64,000 nt of DNA from Hungatella sp. UBA3048 (GCA_002367105.1 DFCS01000008.1:38163-102162); one strand, 5' to 3'. Counted from the stretch's first letter, positions 18,206 through 27,164 are shown. Notes: a model not told the origin generated them from the sequence alone. Translations and numbers: made by a program.

Positions 18206-19552
18206 TCAAAGCTGGAATGCAAACTGATTTTTCCCTTTTCCCTTTGCCTGATATAATGCCTGATCCGCCCGTCTTAATATGGCATCATATTCCGTCTCCT
18301 GTTCACCTACCAGGGTAATTCCAATGCTTGCATGTATGGTACCGGAGGCGTGAAACGCATTTAATATCCGTTTCGCAATGGCCTCCGGCTGTTTCCTGCC
18401 GCTTAGGCCGTACAGCCAGATGCAGAACTCATCACCGCCAAAACGGACAATCACATCCTCTTTTCTGGTACAGGCGCTTAAAATCTGTCCTGCCTGGGTT
18501 AAAACCAGATCTCCCTTATGATGGCCGAAGGTGTCATTGATTTTCTTGAAATCGTCAATATCAAGGAACATACAGGCATAAAACCTCTTTTTCCCTCCGC
18601 CTTTCAGTCTCTGTTCCACCAGCTTTCTTGCTGTTTCTCTGGTATAAACGCCTGTTAAATAATCCTTTTGTGCCCGCGTCGCTTCCTTTTTCCGCAAATA
18701 AATAATACAAATAATAAGAAGAACTGTACAGGCCACCATTGCCGTTGAGCTTGCAAGAAAGAATTTTGACAGTTTTCTGATCTTGTAAAGAGCGCCGTCA
18801 TAGCTTTCTGTTTTCACCATGGAAGCCATCATCCAGTCTTCAACTCCAGCAGACTGATAATAAAGAAGCTCCCTGCTGCCCTTGTAATAATAGACGGCAT
18901 ATCCGGAACCTCCGCTCTCCGCAGTCTTTTTTATCTGCTCCAAAGATTGTCCGTCTCTAAATTCCATGGTTTTGAGTATATCATAAATATTGGCATAAGT
19001 TTCATACCCGGGGCACGTGGCCACCAGCTCTCCGGACCTTGTGAAAACCAGGCTGGCACTGTATGGTCTTAACTCCGTACTGTTTAAATACTTCCCCAGT
19101 TCTTCAGCAGTATACTCCATACAGACCGATCCCTTTGCCTGTCCATCCCTAACCACCGGAACGGACAGAGCGATCCCTGACTGACCGTTAAAACCCTTGG
19201 AGGGCAGCCTGGATATGCTGTTTTCTCCCATTACCCCCTGGGATTTTTGAATCCCGTAATACATAATTTCCTGTCCGCTTATAGCTCCAATTTCCGATCC
19301 CTCCGGCAGATCACCAAATGCAGAGAATGCCTCAAGCACTTCAAACCTTTCCCGGATCATTCCCTGAAGATAGGTAAGTACTTCGTCATTCTCCTTTTTT
19401 AAATCCTGGTAAGTCTGTTCTAACAGACTCTTTTCTACCTCTTTGAAGTAATAAATGTTTAAAGCGAATATCCCTATAATTACCGATACCACCAGACCAA
19501 GCAATGTAATCACCCTCAGCGAGTAGCGGTCTTTCTCCTTATCAGCCATCAT
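18206..19552 (-). CDS. Membrane-anchored GGDEF diguanylate cyclase
   Basis: About 448 residues. An N-terminal membrane helix (about 15-35) and a second (about 270-292) flank an extracytoplasmic sensor region that looks like a dCACHE-type domain. The C-terminal GGDEF domain has the intact active site RFGGDEF, preceded by DIDDFKKINDTFGHHKGD, so it should make cyclic di-GMP. No clear RxxD inhibitory site was seen five residues before GGDEF. The start at 19552 is preferred; a GTG four codons upstream is the alternative. It inserts c-di-GMP signalling between asp23 and nusB, downstream of an asp23 terminator. Confidence 0.9.
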   Translation of the reverse strand: MMADKEKDRYSLRVITLLGLVVSVIIGIFALNIYYFKEVEKSLLEQTYQDLKKENDEVLTYLQGMIRERFEVLEAFSAFGDLPEGSEIGAISGQEIMYYGIQKSQGVMGENSISRLPSKGFNGQSGIALSVPVVRDGQAKGSVCMEYTAEELGKYLNSTELRPYSASLVFTRSGELVATCPGYETYANIYDILKTMEFRDGQSLEQIKKTAESGGSGYAVYYYKGSRELLYYQSAGVEDWMMASMVKTESYDGALYKIRKLSKFFLASSTAMVACTVLLIICIIYLRKKEATRAQKDYLTGVYTRETARKLVEQRLKGGGKKRFYACMFLDIDDFKKINDTFGHHKGDLVLTQAGQILSACTRKEDVIVRFGGDEFCIWLYGLSGRKQPEAIAKRILNAFHASGTIHASIGITLVGEQETEYDAILRRADQALYQAKGKGKNQFAFQL

Positions 19553-19627
19553 ATATGTAAACACCTGTCCCTTTATAAATCCCGAATCGTATCCTTACAA
19601 CATTTATTCTTTTGTACACAAAGAAAA

Positions 19628-19662
19628 GCGGGGGCATGAACCTTTTCCCGATTCGCCCCCGC
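19628..19662 (-). terminator. Rho-independent terminator of asp23
   Basis: A perfect 8-bp GC stem, GCGGGGGC / GCCCCCGC, followed on the minus strand by TTTTCTT, starts 16 bases past the asp23 stop. Confidence 0.85.
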
Positions 19663-19677
19663 GATAGACCTTTTCAT

Positions 19678-20064
19678 CTATTTATTCTCTTCCAATGCTA
19701 CACCGGCAATCCGGATGTTTACATCCAGAACCGTTAAGCCTGTCATGTTCTCAATGGCGTTCTGCACCTTCTCCTGAACCTTCTCACTGACGGCAGGTAT
19801 GCTGTAACCGTATTTGATGTTTAAGGATAAATCCACAGATACATGCTCTTCTGTCAGCTCCACCTTAACGCCCTTGGATAAATTTTTCATGCCCAGCTTT
19901 GACACCAACTCATTGGTGATGTTGCCAGCCATGGAATCTACACCTTCTACCTCGGTTGCTGCAAGACCTGCAATGATGGCCACCACATCGTCCGCAATCT
20001 GTACTTCGCCAATTTTATCTTTTTCATATACCTTGTGAGTATTTCTGCTTTCCATTTCTGCCAC
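19678..20064 (-). CDS. Asp23/Gls24 family envelope stress protein
   Basis: 128 residues of the Asp23 family. Signatures are GEVQIADDVVAIIAGLAATEVEGV near the N-terminus, VKVELTEEHVSVDLSLNIKYGYSI in the middle and ENMTGLTVLDVNIRIAGV near the end. The GTG at 20064 is taken as start because AGGAGGG lies seven bases upstream; an ATG three codons in is too far. Asp23 proteins are cell-envelope-associated and often sit between spoIIIA and nusB in Firmicutes, exactly as here. Confidence 0.93.
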   Translation of the reverse strand: MAEMESRNTHKVYEKDKIGEVQIADDVVAIIAGLAATEVEGVDSMAGNITNELVSKLGMKNLSKGVKVELTEEHVSVDLSLNIKYGYSIPAVSEKVQEKVQNAIENMTGLTVLDVNIRIAGVALEENK

Positions 20065-20190
20065 AGCAATTCCCTCCTGTACTAATATTTATATACTAAT
20101 GAATCAACTGGATATGCAGGCATATCCGCCTGATTCAAAAGCAGGGGGCTGAAAGATGTTTTTTCTTCCGACCCTTTAGGTTCTGGAATC

Positions 20191-20219
20191 ATTATAGCAA
20201 AACTGTCCGCAGTTTGCAA
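20191..20219 (-). promoter_or_regulatory. Sigma-A promoter of asp23
   Basis: Minus-strand TTGCAA (20219-20214), a 17-base spacer and TATAAT (20196-20191), placed just after the spoIIIAH stop. It gives asp23 vegetative expression separate from the sporulation operon. Confidence 0.75.
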
Positions 20220-20226
20220 AGGCTTT

Positions 20227-21033
20227 TTACTCTTCCAATTTCATAAGAGTGATTACGATGCTTTCCGCTCCCACTTCCGTTTTTCTCTTTACGATGTCCT
20301 CAATTTGAGCCCGCTGAGGATCTGTAATGCTGGGGGCATTGATAACAACATCCACTTTTCCGCTGGAAATGCTGACCACTGGATCTGCAAATCCTTTGGC
20401 AAGCAGCAGAGTTTCCGCTGCATTTTCTTTTTCAGCAATAGCCGTCATATCAATCATTTCCTGAATTGCCTGCTGTTTTGCTGCTTCTTCAATGTTTGGA
20501 TTGTTAATCAGGTTCATTAAAGTTTCCTTATTCTTTGCCCGAACCTGCTCCCGATTTAACTGTACGCTGGATATGTATTCTGATACGTTCATTCCGCTGG
20601 TAAGCACCGCTTCTCCAGGGTTGTCAAGGCCGGTTTTTGCCGCCTGTGTCTCATTTGCCGCCTGTGTCTCATTTGCCGCTAAGTCTACCGATCCATCGCT
20701 TTGCAAAGCCGCATCGGTTTCTCCTGCCGCCAGTTTATCAATATCCTCTGCATCCTGGTCAAGGCTTGCAATTTCCTGATTTGTATCACTACCGGTAAGG
20801 GACTGGTTTTCCGCTAAAATATCTTCTTCAGAAATATCAGTCATTCCAGCTTCATAGACGTCTGTCCCGGAAGCGGCCTCCTGCTTTCCTGCATAGTTTA
20901 AATATCCAGCAGCAGCTATCATAACGGCTAAGGTGGTGATAATAATCTGGTTTCTTCGGAACAGTTTCTTCATATCCATTTTCTTTGGGGTTCTAGGGAC
21001 CTTGGGCTCATTGCTTGTTTTCCAACTTCTCAT
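20227..21033 (-). CDS. spoIIIAH: Stage III sporulation protein AH
   Basis: 268 residues from the ATG at 21033 (AAGGAG eight bases upstream). A short basic N-terminus and one membrane helix (about 25-45) are followed by an acidic, Ala/Gln-rich linker holding a short AANETQ repeat, then the conserved YscJ/FliF-like ring-forming domain (VQLNREQVRAKNKETLMNLI through VDVVINAPSITDPQRAQIEDIV). It forms, with SpoIIQ, the channel linking mother cell and forespore. The linker is long compared with B. subtilis. It is the last gene of the spoIIIA operon. Confidence 0.95.
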   Translation of the reverse strand: MRSWKTSNEPKVPRTPKKMDMKKLFRRNQIIITTLAVMIAAAGYLNYAGKQEAASGTDVYEAGMTDISEEDILAENQSLTGSDTNQEIASLDQDAEDIDKLAAGETDAALQSDGSVDLAANETQAANETQAAKTGLDNPGEAVLTSGMNVSEYISSVQLNREQVRAKNKETLMNLINNPNIEEAAKQQAIQEMIDMTAIAEKENAAETLLLAKGFADPVVSISSGKVDVVINAPSITDPQRAQIEDIVKRKTEVGAESIVITLMKLEE

Positions 21034-21048
21034 ACATGACACTCCTTT

Positions 21049-21687
21049 TTATTCCACCCTCTTTAATACTTTAATTTTATGTGGGGGCAGGTTAAATAAT
21101 GCTTCCATGGCACCGGAAATTTCAGCTTTTACCGTAGGACTGCCACCGCCCTGGGCACTGATGATAATTCCTTCTATTTCCGGACGTATCTCTTTCTCCA
21201 CAATGGGAGATGTATTTTCTCCTGAACCGGTCAAAATCGTGTTTTCCTTGCGATCTGCGCTGGTGATCCTTCTGGTCCCCCCGGAGCTGTCCTTTTCCTC
21301 AGTAGATGAATCCGAACTGTCCTTATCGACTCGGAGTACCTTCTCTTCTGAGGATTTCAGTACGATCATTACCTCTACCTGACCGACCCCATCCACGGTT
21401 TTTAAGATTCTCTTCACCCTCGCCTCCAGTTGTTCCTCATAGGTCCGGTCTGCTCCTGCCGCAACAGCCGCTTCCCCATCTGCCGGCTCTGTCTCAATTC
21501 CTTTTTGAAGTGCCGTCTGGTTTTTGCTTTCTGCTGTCTTCTCTACCCTGGCAGCCATACCCGAACCGGAGGGAAATGTAAGGATCAGGATAATCATTCC
21601 AACAGCCAATAAGATCAGCCATTTATCCTTTCCCATCTTCCATTTGAATTTCAATATCCTGTTCCTCCAAATCATAATATTCCGCAA
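21049..21687 (-). CDS. spoIIIAG: Stage III sporulation protein AG
   Basis: Up to 212 residues; the ATG at 21636 (MGKDKWLILLAVG) is a likely alternative start. One N-terminal membrane helix (about 24-42 of the longer form) precedes a linker and a ring-building domain with VDGVGQVEVMIVLKSSEEKVL and the conserved C-terminal region EIEGIIISAQGGGSPTVKAEIS. SpoIIIAG forms a large ring in the mother-cell membrane as part of the SpoIIIA-SpoIIQ complex. It overlaps the end of spoIIIAF. Confidence 0.95.
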   Translation of the reverse strand: MRNIMIWRNRILKFKWKMGKDKWLILLAVGMIILILTFPSGSGMAARVEKTAESKNQTALQKGIETEPADGEAAVAAGADRTYEEQLEARVKRILKTVDGVGQVEVMIVLKSSEEKVLRVDKDSSDSSTEEKDSSGGTRRITSADRKENTILTGSGENTSPIVEKEIRPEIEGIIISAQGGGSPTVKAEISGAMEALFNLPPHKIKVLKRVE

Positions 21688-22306
21688 TCCGCCTTCTAAG
21701 ACCAGAAAGCCGTGAATTTTCTTCCTGCTTCTGCTTTCTCACTTCCTCCAGCCCCTTATCATCAGTCTTTTCCGGTTCAGAGCCGGCTATTTTCACTTCT
21801 TCCACTTCCTGTACCTTTTTTACCGGCAGATTTCCATTACCGGAAACGGCAATATCTGTTCCCTCTTCTCCAGTTCCTCCCGGTACCAGAACCAAGGTCA
21901 CCCGCACAACATGGCCAAAGGTACTGCTTTCCTGATCCTGGTTAATCTCTGCCCTGGATTCCCTGCAGGTAAAGCCGTCGGTCTCAGCCATGGATTTTAA
22001 ATCCGTTCCAACCGCCTCTTCATATCTGGCGATCATGCTTTCCAGCCTTTTCCCATCCATTTCCGAAAGCTTTCCTGTTAACTCCCCGGCTTCCTTTTTA
22101 AGGCTTATTGACTCAAAATAGTAAGCCAGCGTATCATCAAGCCTTAGGCCCCCTGTAATTGGCTTTAATACCAGAAGGATCAGTACCATGCCGGCAAATA
22201 ATTTTATGTATTTTTCATATTTCTTATTTGGCAGGAGGTTTCCCACCACAGTTATAAAAATCAGGTAATAGGTTATATTGCGTATCCAGCTAAACAATTC
22301 TTCCAT
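21623..22306 (-). CDS. spoIIIAF: Stage III sporulation protein AF
   Basis: 227 residues from the ATG at 22306 (MEELFSWIRNITYYL), five bases after the spoIIIAE stop. Two N-terminal membrane helices (about 9-25 and 33-52, LLPNKKYEKYIKLFAGMVLILLVLKPI) precede a ring-building cytosolic domain. The C-terminus is a charged extension reaching into spoIIIAG. The ribosome site is weak, so translation probably depends on coupling to spoIIIAE. Confidence 0.93.
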   Translation of the reverse strand: MEELFSWIRNITYYLIFITVVGNLLPNKKYEKYIKLFAGMVLILLVLKPITGGLRLDDTLAYYFESISLKKEAGELTGKLSEMDGKRLESMIARYEEAVGTDLKSMAETDGFTCRESRAEINQDQESSTFGHVVRVTLVLVPGGTGEEGTDIAVSGNGNLPVKKVQEVEEVKIAGSEPEKTDDKGLEEVRKQKQEENSRLSGLRRRIAEYYDLEEQDIEIQMEDGKG

Positions 22307-22311
22307 GCCAC

Positions 22312-23493
22312 TCACCCGGTATAATAGGTTACATTGGTAGAAGCGCATACAAGCGCTATCGTAACAACAAAGAGAATCACTGCAGAAGCCGCCACAGACA
22401 GCAGCATTTTGTGGCCTTTGGCCATTTCTGAAATACAGGAAACAATCCTTTTATCACAGACCGGCTGCAAAAGGGCTGCAACACACTGGTATAAAATCAT
22501 CAGCACTGCCAGTTTAATCAGAGGAATCACGGAAAGGATAAGAAGTATAATAATACCGGCAGCACCTATGGTGTTTTTTATAAGAACCCCGGAGCCTAAG
22601 ACCATCTGGGCAACCGAGTTGACGCCCTGGCCGATTCCCGGAATGGCTCCGATCAGCTTCTGAATGGCTCCTGTTTTCATGGAATCCACATAGGGCAGAA
22701 CCATGGACTGTATGAGATGAAACCCAAGCACAACTCCTACCAGGGTCTTTAAGCTCCAGGAAACCACCTGTTCAAGCAGTTCCGTAAGCTTTGAAAGCAT
22801 TTCTTCCTTTGCAATGTGGCCTGCCATGACCAAAAGAGCATAGACCCTTATAAGTGATAAAAGTACCTGTCCCAAAAGCCACTGGGCGGCAACGATGACA
22901 AGCAGTGTGAACTCATAGGAAGCCGCCGCCGATGCACTGCTTCCCGCAAATGCCGCTGCCAGGAAATAGGCAGGCATCAATACCCTGGTAAAATCCAGAA
23001 TCTGCCCCACCACATTCCCCGTAATGGTCACGCTTGTAAAAAAGCTGGCCGCCAGATAGGTAAACAGAAGCAAATAGGTGACAAAAAACCCGGTTTCTGA
23101 AATCTGGCTTCCGGTAAATACACTGGAAAAGTTGGAAAACACCGCCCCAATGATTCCCAGCACCATGATTTGTCCCATCATATGCCCGCTGTTTCTTACC
23201 TCCCCCACCAGCAGATCTTTTAATGCTTTTCCGACTTGTCCCATGACCTCGTTTAATTTTCCATCCATCAGATCTTTCATAAGTTTTTTAAAGGAAAGAT
23301 TCAAGCCCTGATTCTCCTTCGAACGGTCAAGAAAATTCTGGATATCCGTTAAATCATACTGATCCAGGTCTAAATTTTCCGCCGGGACAGATGCTTCCTT
23401 TCCTGTTGGTGCTTCCGCTCCCAGGCTGTCCTTGCAAAAAAACAGCAGCATTAAACTAATAAGGCACAGCAGGAAAAAGGCGGTTTTTTTCAT
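22312..23493 (-). CDS. spoIIIAE: Stage III sporulation protein AE
   Basis: 393 residues from the ATG at 23493, preceded by GGGAGGG; this gives a proper signal peptide (KKTAFFLLCLISLMLLFF). It is a polytopic protein with about seven further membrane segments and the conserved GAIPGIGQGVNSVAQMVLGSGVLIKN motif. It is a likely transporter-like core component of the forespore feeding-tube complex. The start lies inside the end of spoIIIAD. Confidence 0.95.
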   Translation of the reverse strand: MKKTAFFLLCLISLMLLFFCKDSLGAEAPTGKEASVPAENLDLDQYDLTDIQNFLDRSKENQGLNLSFKKLMKDLMDGKLNEVMGQVGKALKDLLVGEVRNSGHMMGQIMVLGIIGAVFSNFSSVFTGSQISETGFFVTYLLLFTYLAASFFTSVTITGNVVGQILDFTRVLMPAYFLAAAFAGSSASAAASYEFTLLVIVAAQWLLGQVLLSLIRVYALLVMAGHIAKEEMLSKLTELLEQVVSWSLKTLVGVVLGFHLIQSMVLPYVDSMKTGAIQKLIGAIPGIGQGVNSVAQMVLGSGVLIKNTIGAAGIIILLILSVIPLIKLAVLMILYQCVAALLQPVCDKRIVSCISEMAKGHKMLLSVAASAVILFVVTIALVCASTNVTYYTG

Positions 23494-23510
23494 AGTCCTT
23501 ATCCCTCCCG

Positions 23511-23897
23511 TCATGATAAAAATACCTGCAGTGTCTCGATCAGCGCAAGGAGAATGGGCATGCTGACCGCCAGTACGGACAGCTTTCCAAATATTTCGAT
23601 CTGAGTCCCTACGGCTCCATATCCGGCATCCTTGCATATCCCTGCGGCAAATTCTGCGATATAGGTAATTCCTATCATCTTTACCAATGTGGTTAAATAG
23701 ATGCTGTTAATCTTAATATAGGTCTGGATTTCCTTCATCGTATCCAGAATGGTGGTGAGCTTTCCCATACCGTAAAAGAAGATAAAAAAGCCCGCCGCCA
23801 TGACCAGATAGGTCCCATATTCTCCCTTCATCCCCTTTAACGAAACCGCTAAAAGCACTGCAACGATTCCTGTTATGGCTATGGTCACTACGGTCAT
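23511..23897 (-). CDS. spoIIIAD: Stage III sporulation protein AD
   Basis: 128 residues, a hydrophobic protein with about four membrane helices. The conserved LVKMIGITYIAEFAAGICKDAGYGAVGTQIE motif identifies SpoIIIAD. It begins nine bases after spoIIIAC and is part of the channel complex. Confidence 0.95.
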   Translation of the reverse strand: MTVVTIAITGIVAVLLAVSLKGMKGEYGTYLVMAAGFFIFFYGMGKLTTILDTMKEIQTYIKINSIYLTTLVKMIGITYIAEFAAGICKDAGYGAVGTQIEIFGKLSVLAVSMPILLALIETLQVFLS

Positions 23898-23905
23898 ACG
23901 CTCAC

Positions 23906-24100
23906 CTACAATGCAAATAGATTTTTAATGGATTCAAACAACTGATAAATATAAGGCACCAGCCAGAACAGTACCAGGATCAGCCCCGCAAGGCTTGTTA
24001 AGAATGCCTGTTCTTCCCGTCCGCTGTGTTTTAAAACCTGGCAGATGACGGAAACCAGGATTCCAACTGCTGCAATTTTAAAAATCAAATTGACTCCCAT
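23906..24100 (-). CDS. spoIIIAC: Stage III sporulation protein AC
   Basis: 64 residues with two membrane helices (about 5-22 and 33-52) separated by KHSGREEQAFL, the standard SpoIIIAC signature. It forms a small integral subunit of the SpoIIIA channel. It begins ten bases after spoIIIAB. Confidence 0.95.
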   Translation of the reverse strand: MGVNLIFKIAAVGILVSVICQVLKHSGREEQAFLTSLAGLILVLFWLVPYIYQLFESIKNLFAL

Positions 24101-24110
24101 GCGTTCCTCC

Positions 24111-24641
24111 TTAATACATTACGATTGTTAGGAATAAACCGCCCATGATACCCAGGCTGGTATAAAGGCGGCTTTTTTCCTGCTTATGTTTTCTCAGATA
24201 ACCGATTGTTAAGTCCAGCTGTTCCAAATATAAAAGGATATTCCGCTCCTGCATGTCCATGTCCAGATAGCCCAGATGCTCCCCCAGACCTTTTAAATTC
24301 AGTTTGTCCTCTTTGGACAAGCAGACCTCCCTGGGAAGCTTGTCAATCTCCTCCTGCCAAATGGTATAAAAGGATTCTCCCTGTTGACCTGAAAGTCTTT
24401 CCGCCACGCTCTCAAACAAAACACCGATCTCCCCCCCAGCCTTTCTGCCGGTCCGTTCAAAGGCCTCAGTCAGGGGGGAATTGGCATAAACAATCTCGCC
24501 TTTCAATAAAAATATCATTTTTCTAAGCTTTTCTACCGTTCTTAAATGCTCGTTCCATTGGGCCGCCATAAAAAATCCAAGGCCTGAGCATGATATAATG
24601 ACCAGAAGAGCTCCTATGATCCTCAGCCATGTATTATCCAT
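24111..24641 (-). CDS. spoIIIAB: Stage III sporulation protein AB
   Basis: 176 residues. N- and C-terminal membrane helices bracket a helical domain with similarity to the GspF/T2SS platform fold; LKGEIVYANSPLTEAF and the C-terminal KSRLYTSLGIMGGLFLTIVMY are family hallmarks. The start overlaps the spoIIIAA stop by eight bases, so translation is coupled. Confidence 0.95.
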   Translation of the reverse strand: MDNTWLRIIGALLVIISCSGLGFFMAAQWNEHLRTVEKLRKMIFLLKGEIVYANSPLTEAFERTGRKAGGEIGVLFESVAERLSGQQGESFYTIWQEEIDKLPREVCLSKEDKLNLKGLGEHLGYLDMDMQERNILLYLEQLDLTIGYLRKHKQEKSRLYTSLGIMGGLFLTIVMY

Positions 24642-25647
24642 AAGCTATGCACTCCTGCCTGTCCCACCGTATTCCCATCTGATGTACCTGCGCCTTGTAG
24701 AGCTGCGTTCCCCTGGAGTCATAGATCTGGTCGATGTTTCCGATCCTTCCTAAGTTGTTTAAGACCACATACCTCTCAAATATCCGTTCCTCCACCAGCT
24801 TTCTAAGAATCGGCTTCTGTTTTAAATCATCTATCGAGTTTCCGTGAACCGTGGCAATCAGCTTGCAGCCGCAGTTCATTACGTATTCCATTGCTTCTAA
24901 ATCCTCCCGGCTCCCGATCTCGTCCACGGCGATCACTCTGGGGGACATGGTCCGTATCAGCATCATCATTCCTCTGGCCTTGGGACAGCAGTCCAAAATA
25001 TCGGTACGGATTCCAAGTTCATTCTGAGGGATTCCCTGATAACAGGCCCCAATCTCAGAACGCTCATCAACCACTCCCACAGTAAGGCCTGCATGCTCTT
25101 CAGAACCGTTGGAAACCTGACGGATCAAATCTCTCAGCAAAGTTGTCTTCCCGCATCTGGGAGGGGAAATGATCAGAGTGTGATAGATTTCTCTCCCTTC
25201 CTCATATAGATAGGGTAAAACCTCAGAGGCGCAGCCCCTCACCTGATGGGACAGCCGGACGTTGACAAAGGATATGTATTTCATGGCCTTAATTCCAGAT
25301 TCGTCTAAAATGGTCTTTCCTGCGATTCCGATCCTGTGTCCTCCCTGAATGGTAATGAATCCCTGCTTCATCTCTTCTTCAAAAGCATAAAGAGAATAGT
25401 TACTCATGTACTCCATGGTTTCTTTAAGCTCATTTTTCGAGACGATATAGGCGTCCTTTCCTTCCTTATTCAGGGAACCCCTTGGAGTCACATAATACTC
25501 CTCATTCCGGTATACCATTAAAAGAGGAGCTCCTACCCGGAGCCTGATTTCCTGAACCTCGTCAAAGTCAATTGTTACCCGGTTTAAAATTTCTCTTATG
25601 CTCCTGGAAAATATATTGATAAGCTCGTCTTTCCTCTCCACCTTCAT
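24634..25647 (-). CDS. spoIIIAA: Stage III sporulation protein AA (secretion-type ATPase)
   Basis: About 338 residues. It is an ATPase of the type II/IV secretion superfamily with Walker A SPPRCGKTTLLRDL, the segment GVVDERSEIG and the Walker B region VIAVDEIGSREDLEA. It powers the SpoIIIA-SpoIIQ channel. The ATG at 25647 is very close to GGAGGG; the GTG two codons on (25641) has better spacing, and an in-frame TTG at 25683 lacks a ribosome site. It is the first gene of the eight-gene spoIIIA operon. Confidence 0.95.
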   Translation of the reverse strand: MKVERKDELINIFSRSIREILNRVTIDFDEVQEIRLRVGAPLLMVYRNEEYYVTPRGSLNKEGKDAYIVSKNELKETMEYMSNYSLYAFEEEMKQGFITIQGGHRIGIAGKTILDESGIKAMKYISFVNVRLSHQVRGCASEVLPYLYEEGREIYHTLIISPPRCGKTTLLRDLIRQVSNGSEEHAGLTVGVVDERSEIGACYQGIPQNELGIRTDILDCCPKARGMMMLIRTMSPRVIAVDEIGSREDLEAMEYVMNCGCKLIATVHGNSIDDLKQKPILRKLVEERIFERYVVLNNLGRIGNIDQIYDSRGTQLYKAQVHQMGIRWDRQECIAYG

Positions 25648-25662
25648 CCCTCCTCTTACCTC

Positions 25663-25690
25663 AATATATGTGTGGTGGGACAAATTATGA
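25663..25690 (-). promoter_or_regulatory. Possible sigma-E promoter of spoIIIA
   Basis: Minus-strand TCATAAT (25690-25684), 13 bases, then CATATATT (25670-25663), resembling the sigma-E pattern of an ATATT-type -35 and CATACANT -10. The predicted start would leave a very short leader before spoIIIAA. Confidence 0.35.
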
Positions 25691-25745
25691 CTGAAAAACT
25701 TTTGACTTCATGAAAGGCATTCCGGCGCGCTGCTGCAATAAAAAA

Positions 25746-25786
25746 AGCTTATTCCCGATGATTCTGACGAAGCATCTGAATAAGCT
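25746..25786 (-). terminator. Terminator of the NlpC/P60 gene
   Basis: A 9-bp stem, AGCTTATTC / GAATAAGCT, followed on the minus strand by a run of seven T. It isolates the NlpC/P60 gene from spoIIIA. Confidence 0.75.
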
Positions 25787-25807
25787 CAAATATGATCTTA
25801 TTATTAT

Positions 25808-26353
25808 TTAATTCCCTAATACTCTTCTGACTGAAACAATTGGCATAAAATCCACAGGGGATATTTTAATTCCATCCTTTGGGCCGCTTGCGTGGATCAG
25901 CTGATTCTGCCCTATGTAAATACCGATATGTCCTATGTAAGATACTACATCACCCGGCCTTGCATGTTCGATTCCGCCTACATCAAATCCCGCTTCTCCC
26001 TGGGCTTCAGAGGTCCTTGGGAGGCTTATGCCAAATTGATTATAAACACTTAGCACAAATCCGGAACAGTCGGCACCTGACGTAAGGCTTGTCCCGCCAT
26101 ATACATAGGGGTTTCCAAGAAACTGTTTTGCAAAAGCCACAACCTGTTCTCCGGTACTTATGTAAATTTCCGGCGCTGTCTGGGAAAATTCTTTCCCCCC
26201 GCCGGCTAAAGGGCCAATCTGCTGCTCAAAGGGCGGCGGAGCCACGATGGGAATTGCCATATTGGCGGCCATATCTGCTTTGGCAGTTAAACTATAAACG
26301 GCCATAAATACCAGGCCTGTAAACAGGGTTGCGATCCACCTTTTTCTCTGCAT
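25808..26353 (-). CDS. Secreted NlpC/P60 peptidoglycan hydrolase
   Basis: 181 residues. A signal peptide (about 1-27, RKRWIATLFTGLVFMAVYSLTAKA) and a short linker precede a C40 cysteine peptidase domain with the catalytic Cys in GADCSGFVLSVY, His in GHIGIYIG and a following polar residue in LIHASGP. Such enzymes cut D-Glu-diaminopimelate peptide bonds in the wall. There are no SH3b or LysM wall-binding domains, so it is a minimal form. It sits directly upstream of spoIIIA, which hints at a role in engulfment, but that is only positional inference. Confidence 0.92.
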   Translation of the reverse strand: MQRKRWIATLFTGLVFMAVYSLTAKADMAANMAIPIVAPPPFEQQIGPLAGGGKEFSQTAPEIYISTGEQVVAFAKQFLGNPYVYGGTSLTSGADCSGFVLSVYNQFGISLPRTSEAQGEAGFDVGGIEHARPGDVVSYIGHIGIYIGQNQLIHASGPKDGIKISPVDFMPIVSVRRVLGN

Positions 26354-26379
26354 TGTTTTTTTCTCCTGATATGATATCG

Positions 26380-26919
26380 TTATATGCCCATATCCGCTGC
26401 ATCCTCGGATAAGAATCTGTGGTATGTGGCGTGATTTCCATGAAATTTAATATAATACCGATAATGATCCATTGAGGAATCCTCAATAAATATAATGTAA
26501 TCGAAATCTTCTTCCTGAGATTTTACGCAGATAACCTTGCCATCGGCATATTTATGAAAGACTTTCAAGATATCCTCTAAGGTCGTATTGGGTTTTTCTA
26601 CGGTTTCAATGAATTCTTTTAAGAAGCCATTGTCTTTTTTATGGTAATATACGTATTCTATTCCTTCCTGGGGAATCTCAAAGCAAAAGCGTTCCTGACT
26701 TTTTGTGATCCTGATGTCTCCCAGACGCTCCTTCACATATTCCTTAAAGCCCTCCATGGCCGCTCTTGTTTCTTTAGGAGAGCCTTCGTGGATTTTCAGG
26801 ATGTTAACCAGAGCACGTTCGGGGTAATAGAAGCGAATAGGTTCTTTTTCATATCCTAATTTTATCTGTACTTCTTTTATTGAATTCATGAGCATCTGCT
26901 CCAGTGCACGATATTGCAT
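26380..26919 (-). CDS. DUF3877-like conserved protein
   Basis: About 179 residues from the ATG at 26919, which has GGAG nine bases upstream. It is a soluble, charged protein; regions such as RFYYPERALVNILKIH and DYIIFIEDSSMDHYRYYIKFHG resemble the Lachnospiraceae family DUF3877, whose function is unknown. The assignment is from memory of the family and is moderate. Its 5' leader contains copy 2 of the three-hairpin repeat. It is followed by the NlpC/P60 gene with 26 bases between. Confidence 0.65.
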   Translation of the reverse strand: MQYRALEQMLMNSIKEVQIKLGYEKEPIRFYYPERALVNILKIHEGSPKETRAAMEGFKEYVKERLGDIRITKSQERFCFEIPQEGIEYVYYHKKDNGFLKEFIETVEKPNTTLEDILKVFHKYADGKVICVKSQEEDFDYIIFIEDSSMDHYRYYIKFHGNHATYHRFLSEDAADMGI

Positions 26920-26954
26920 ATTTATCACTCCAGTCATTTTCCAGTCGTGTCCAT

Positions 26955-27054
26955 GTCAAGCGGATATTCGCAATCCGCTGCGCTACTTGCTCACAGCGTG
27001 CCCCGCTTCACCGGGCATAACTTACAAGCAGCTAACGCAGCATGTAAGTTAAAT
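26955..27054 (-). repeat. Three-hairpin intergenic element, copy 2
   Basis: About 100 bases aligned with 17248-17336. Stem 1 GCGGAT/ATCCGC is identical, stem 2 is TGCCC/GGGCA (a G-T in copy 1 becomes G-C here), and stem 3 is TAACTTAC/GTAAGTTA, longer and different in sequence from copy 1 but still paired. The shared core GCTCAYAGYGTGCCCCGC is conserved. It lies 35 bases upstream of the DUF3877-like start on the minus strand. Confidence 0.75.
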
Positions 27055-27164
27055 TATACTGTTACAGATGGGACATGTCAAGGTTTTGGGTTATAGTAAA
27101 GATCCTGTTTCCCGCCGGTCAGCCGGCATACAATTGAACCATTTAAGATCACAGTATTTTTTTA

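Noticed and set aside
20600..20700. Short repeat coding AANETQ in spoIIIAH as a possible CRISPR-like repeat
   Set aside because: Only two or three in-frame copies inside the linker of spoIIIAH; no spacers.
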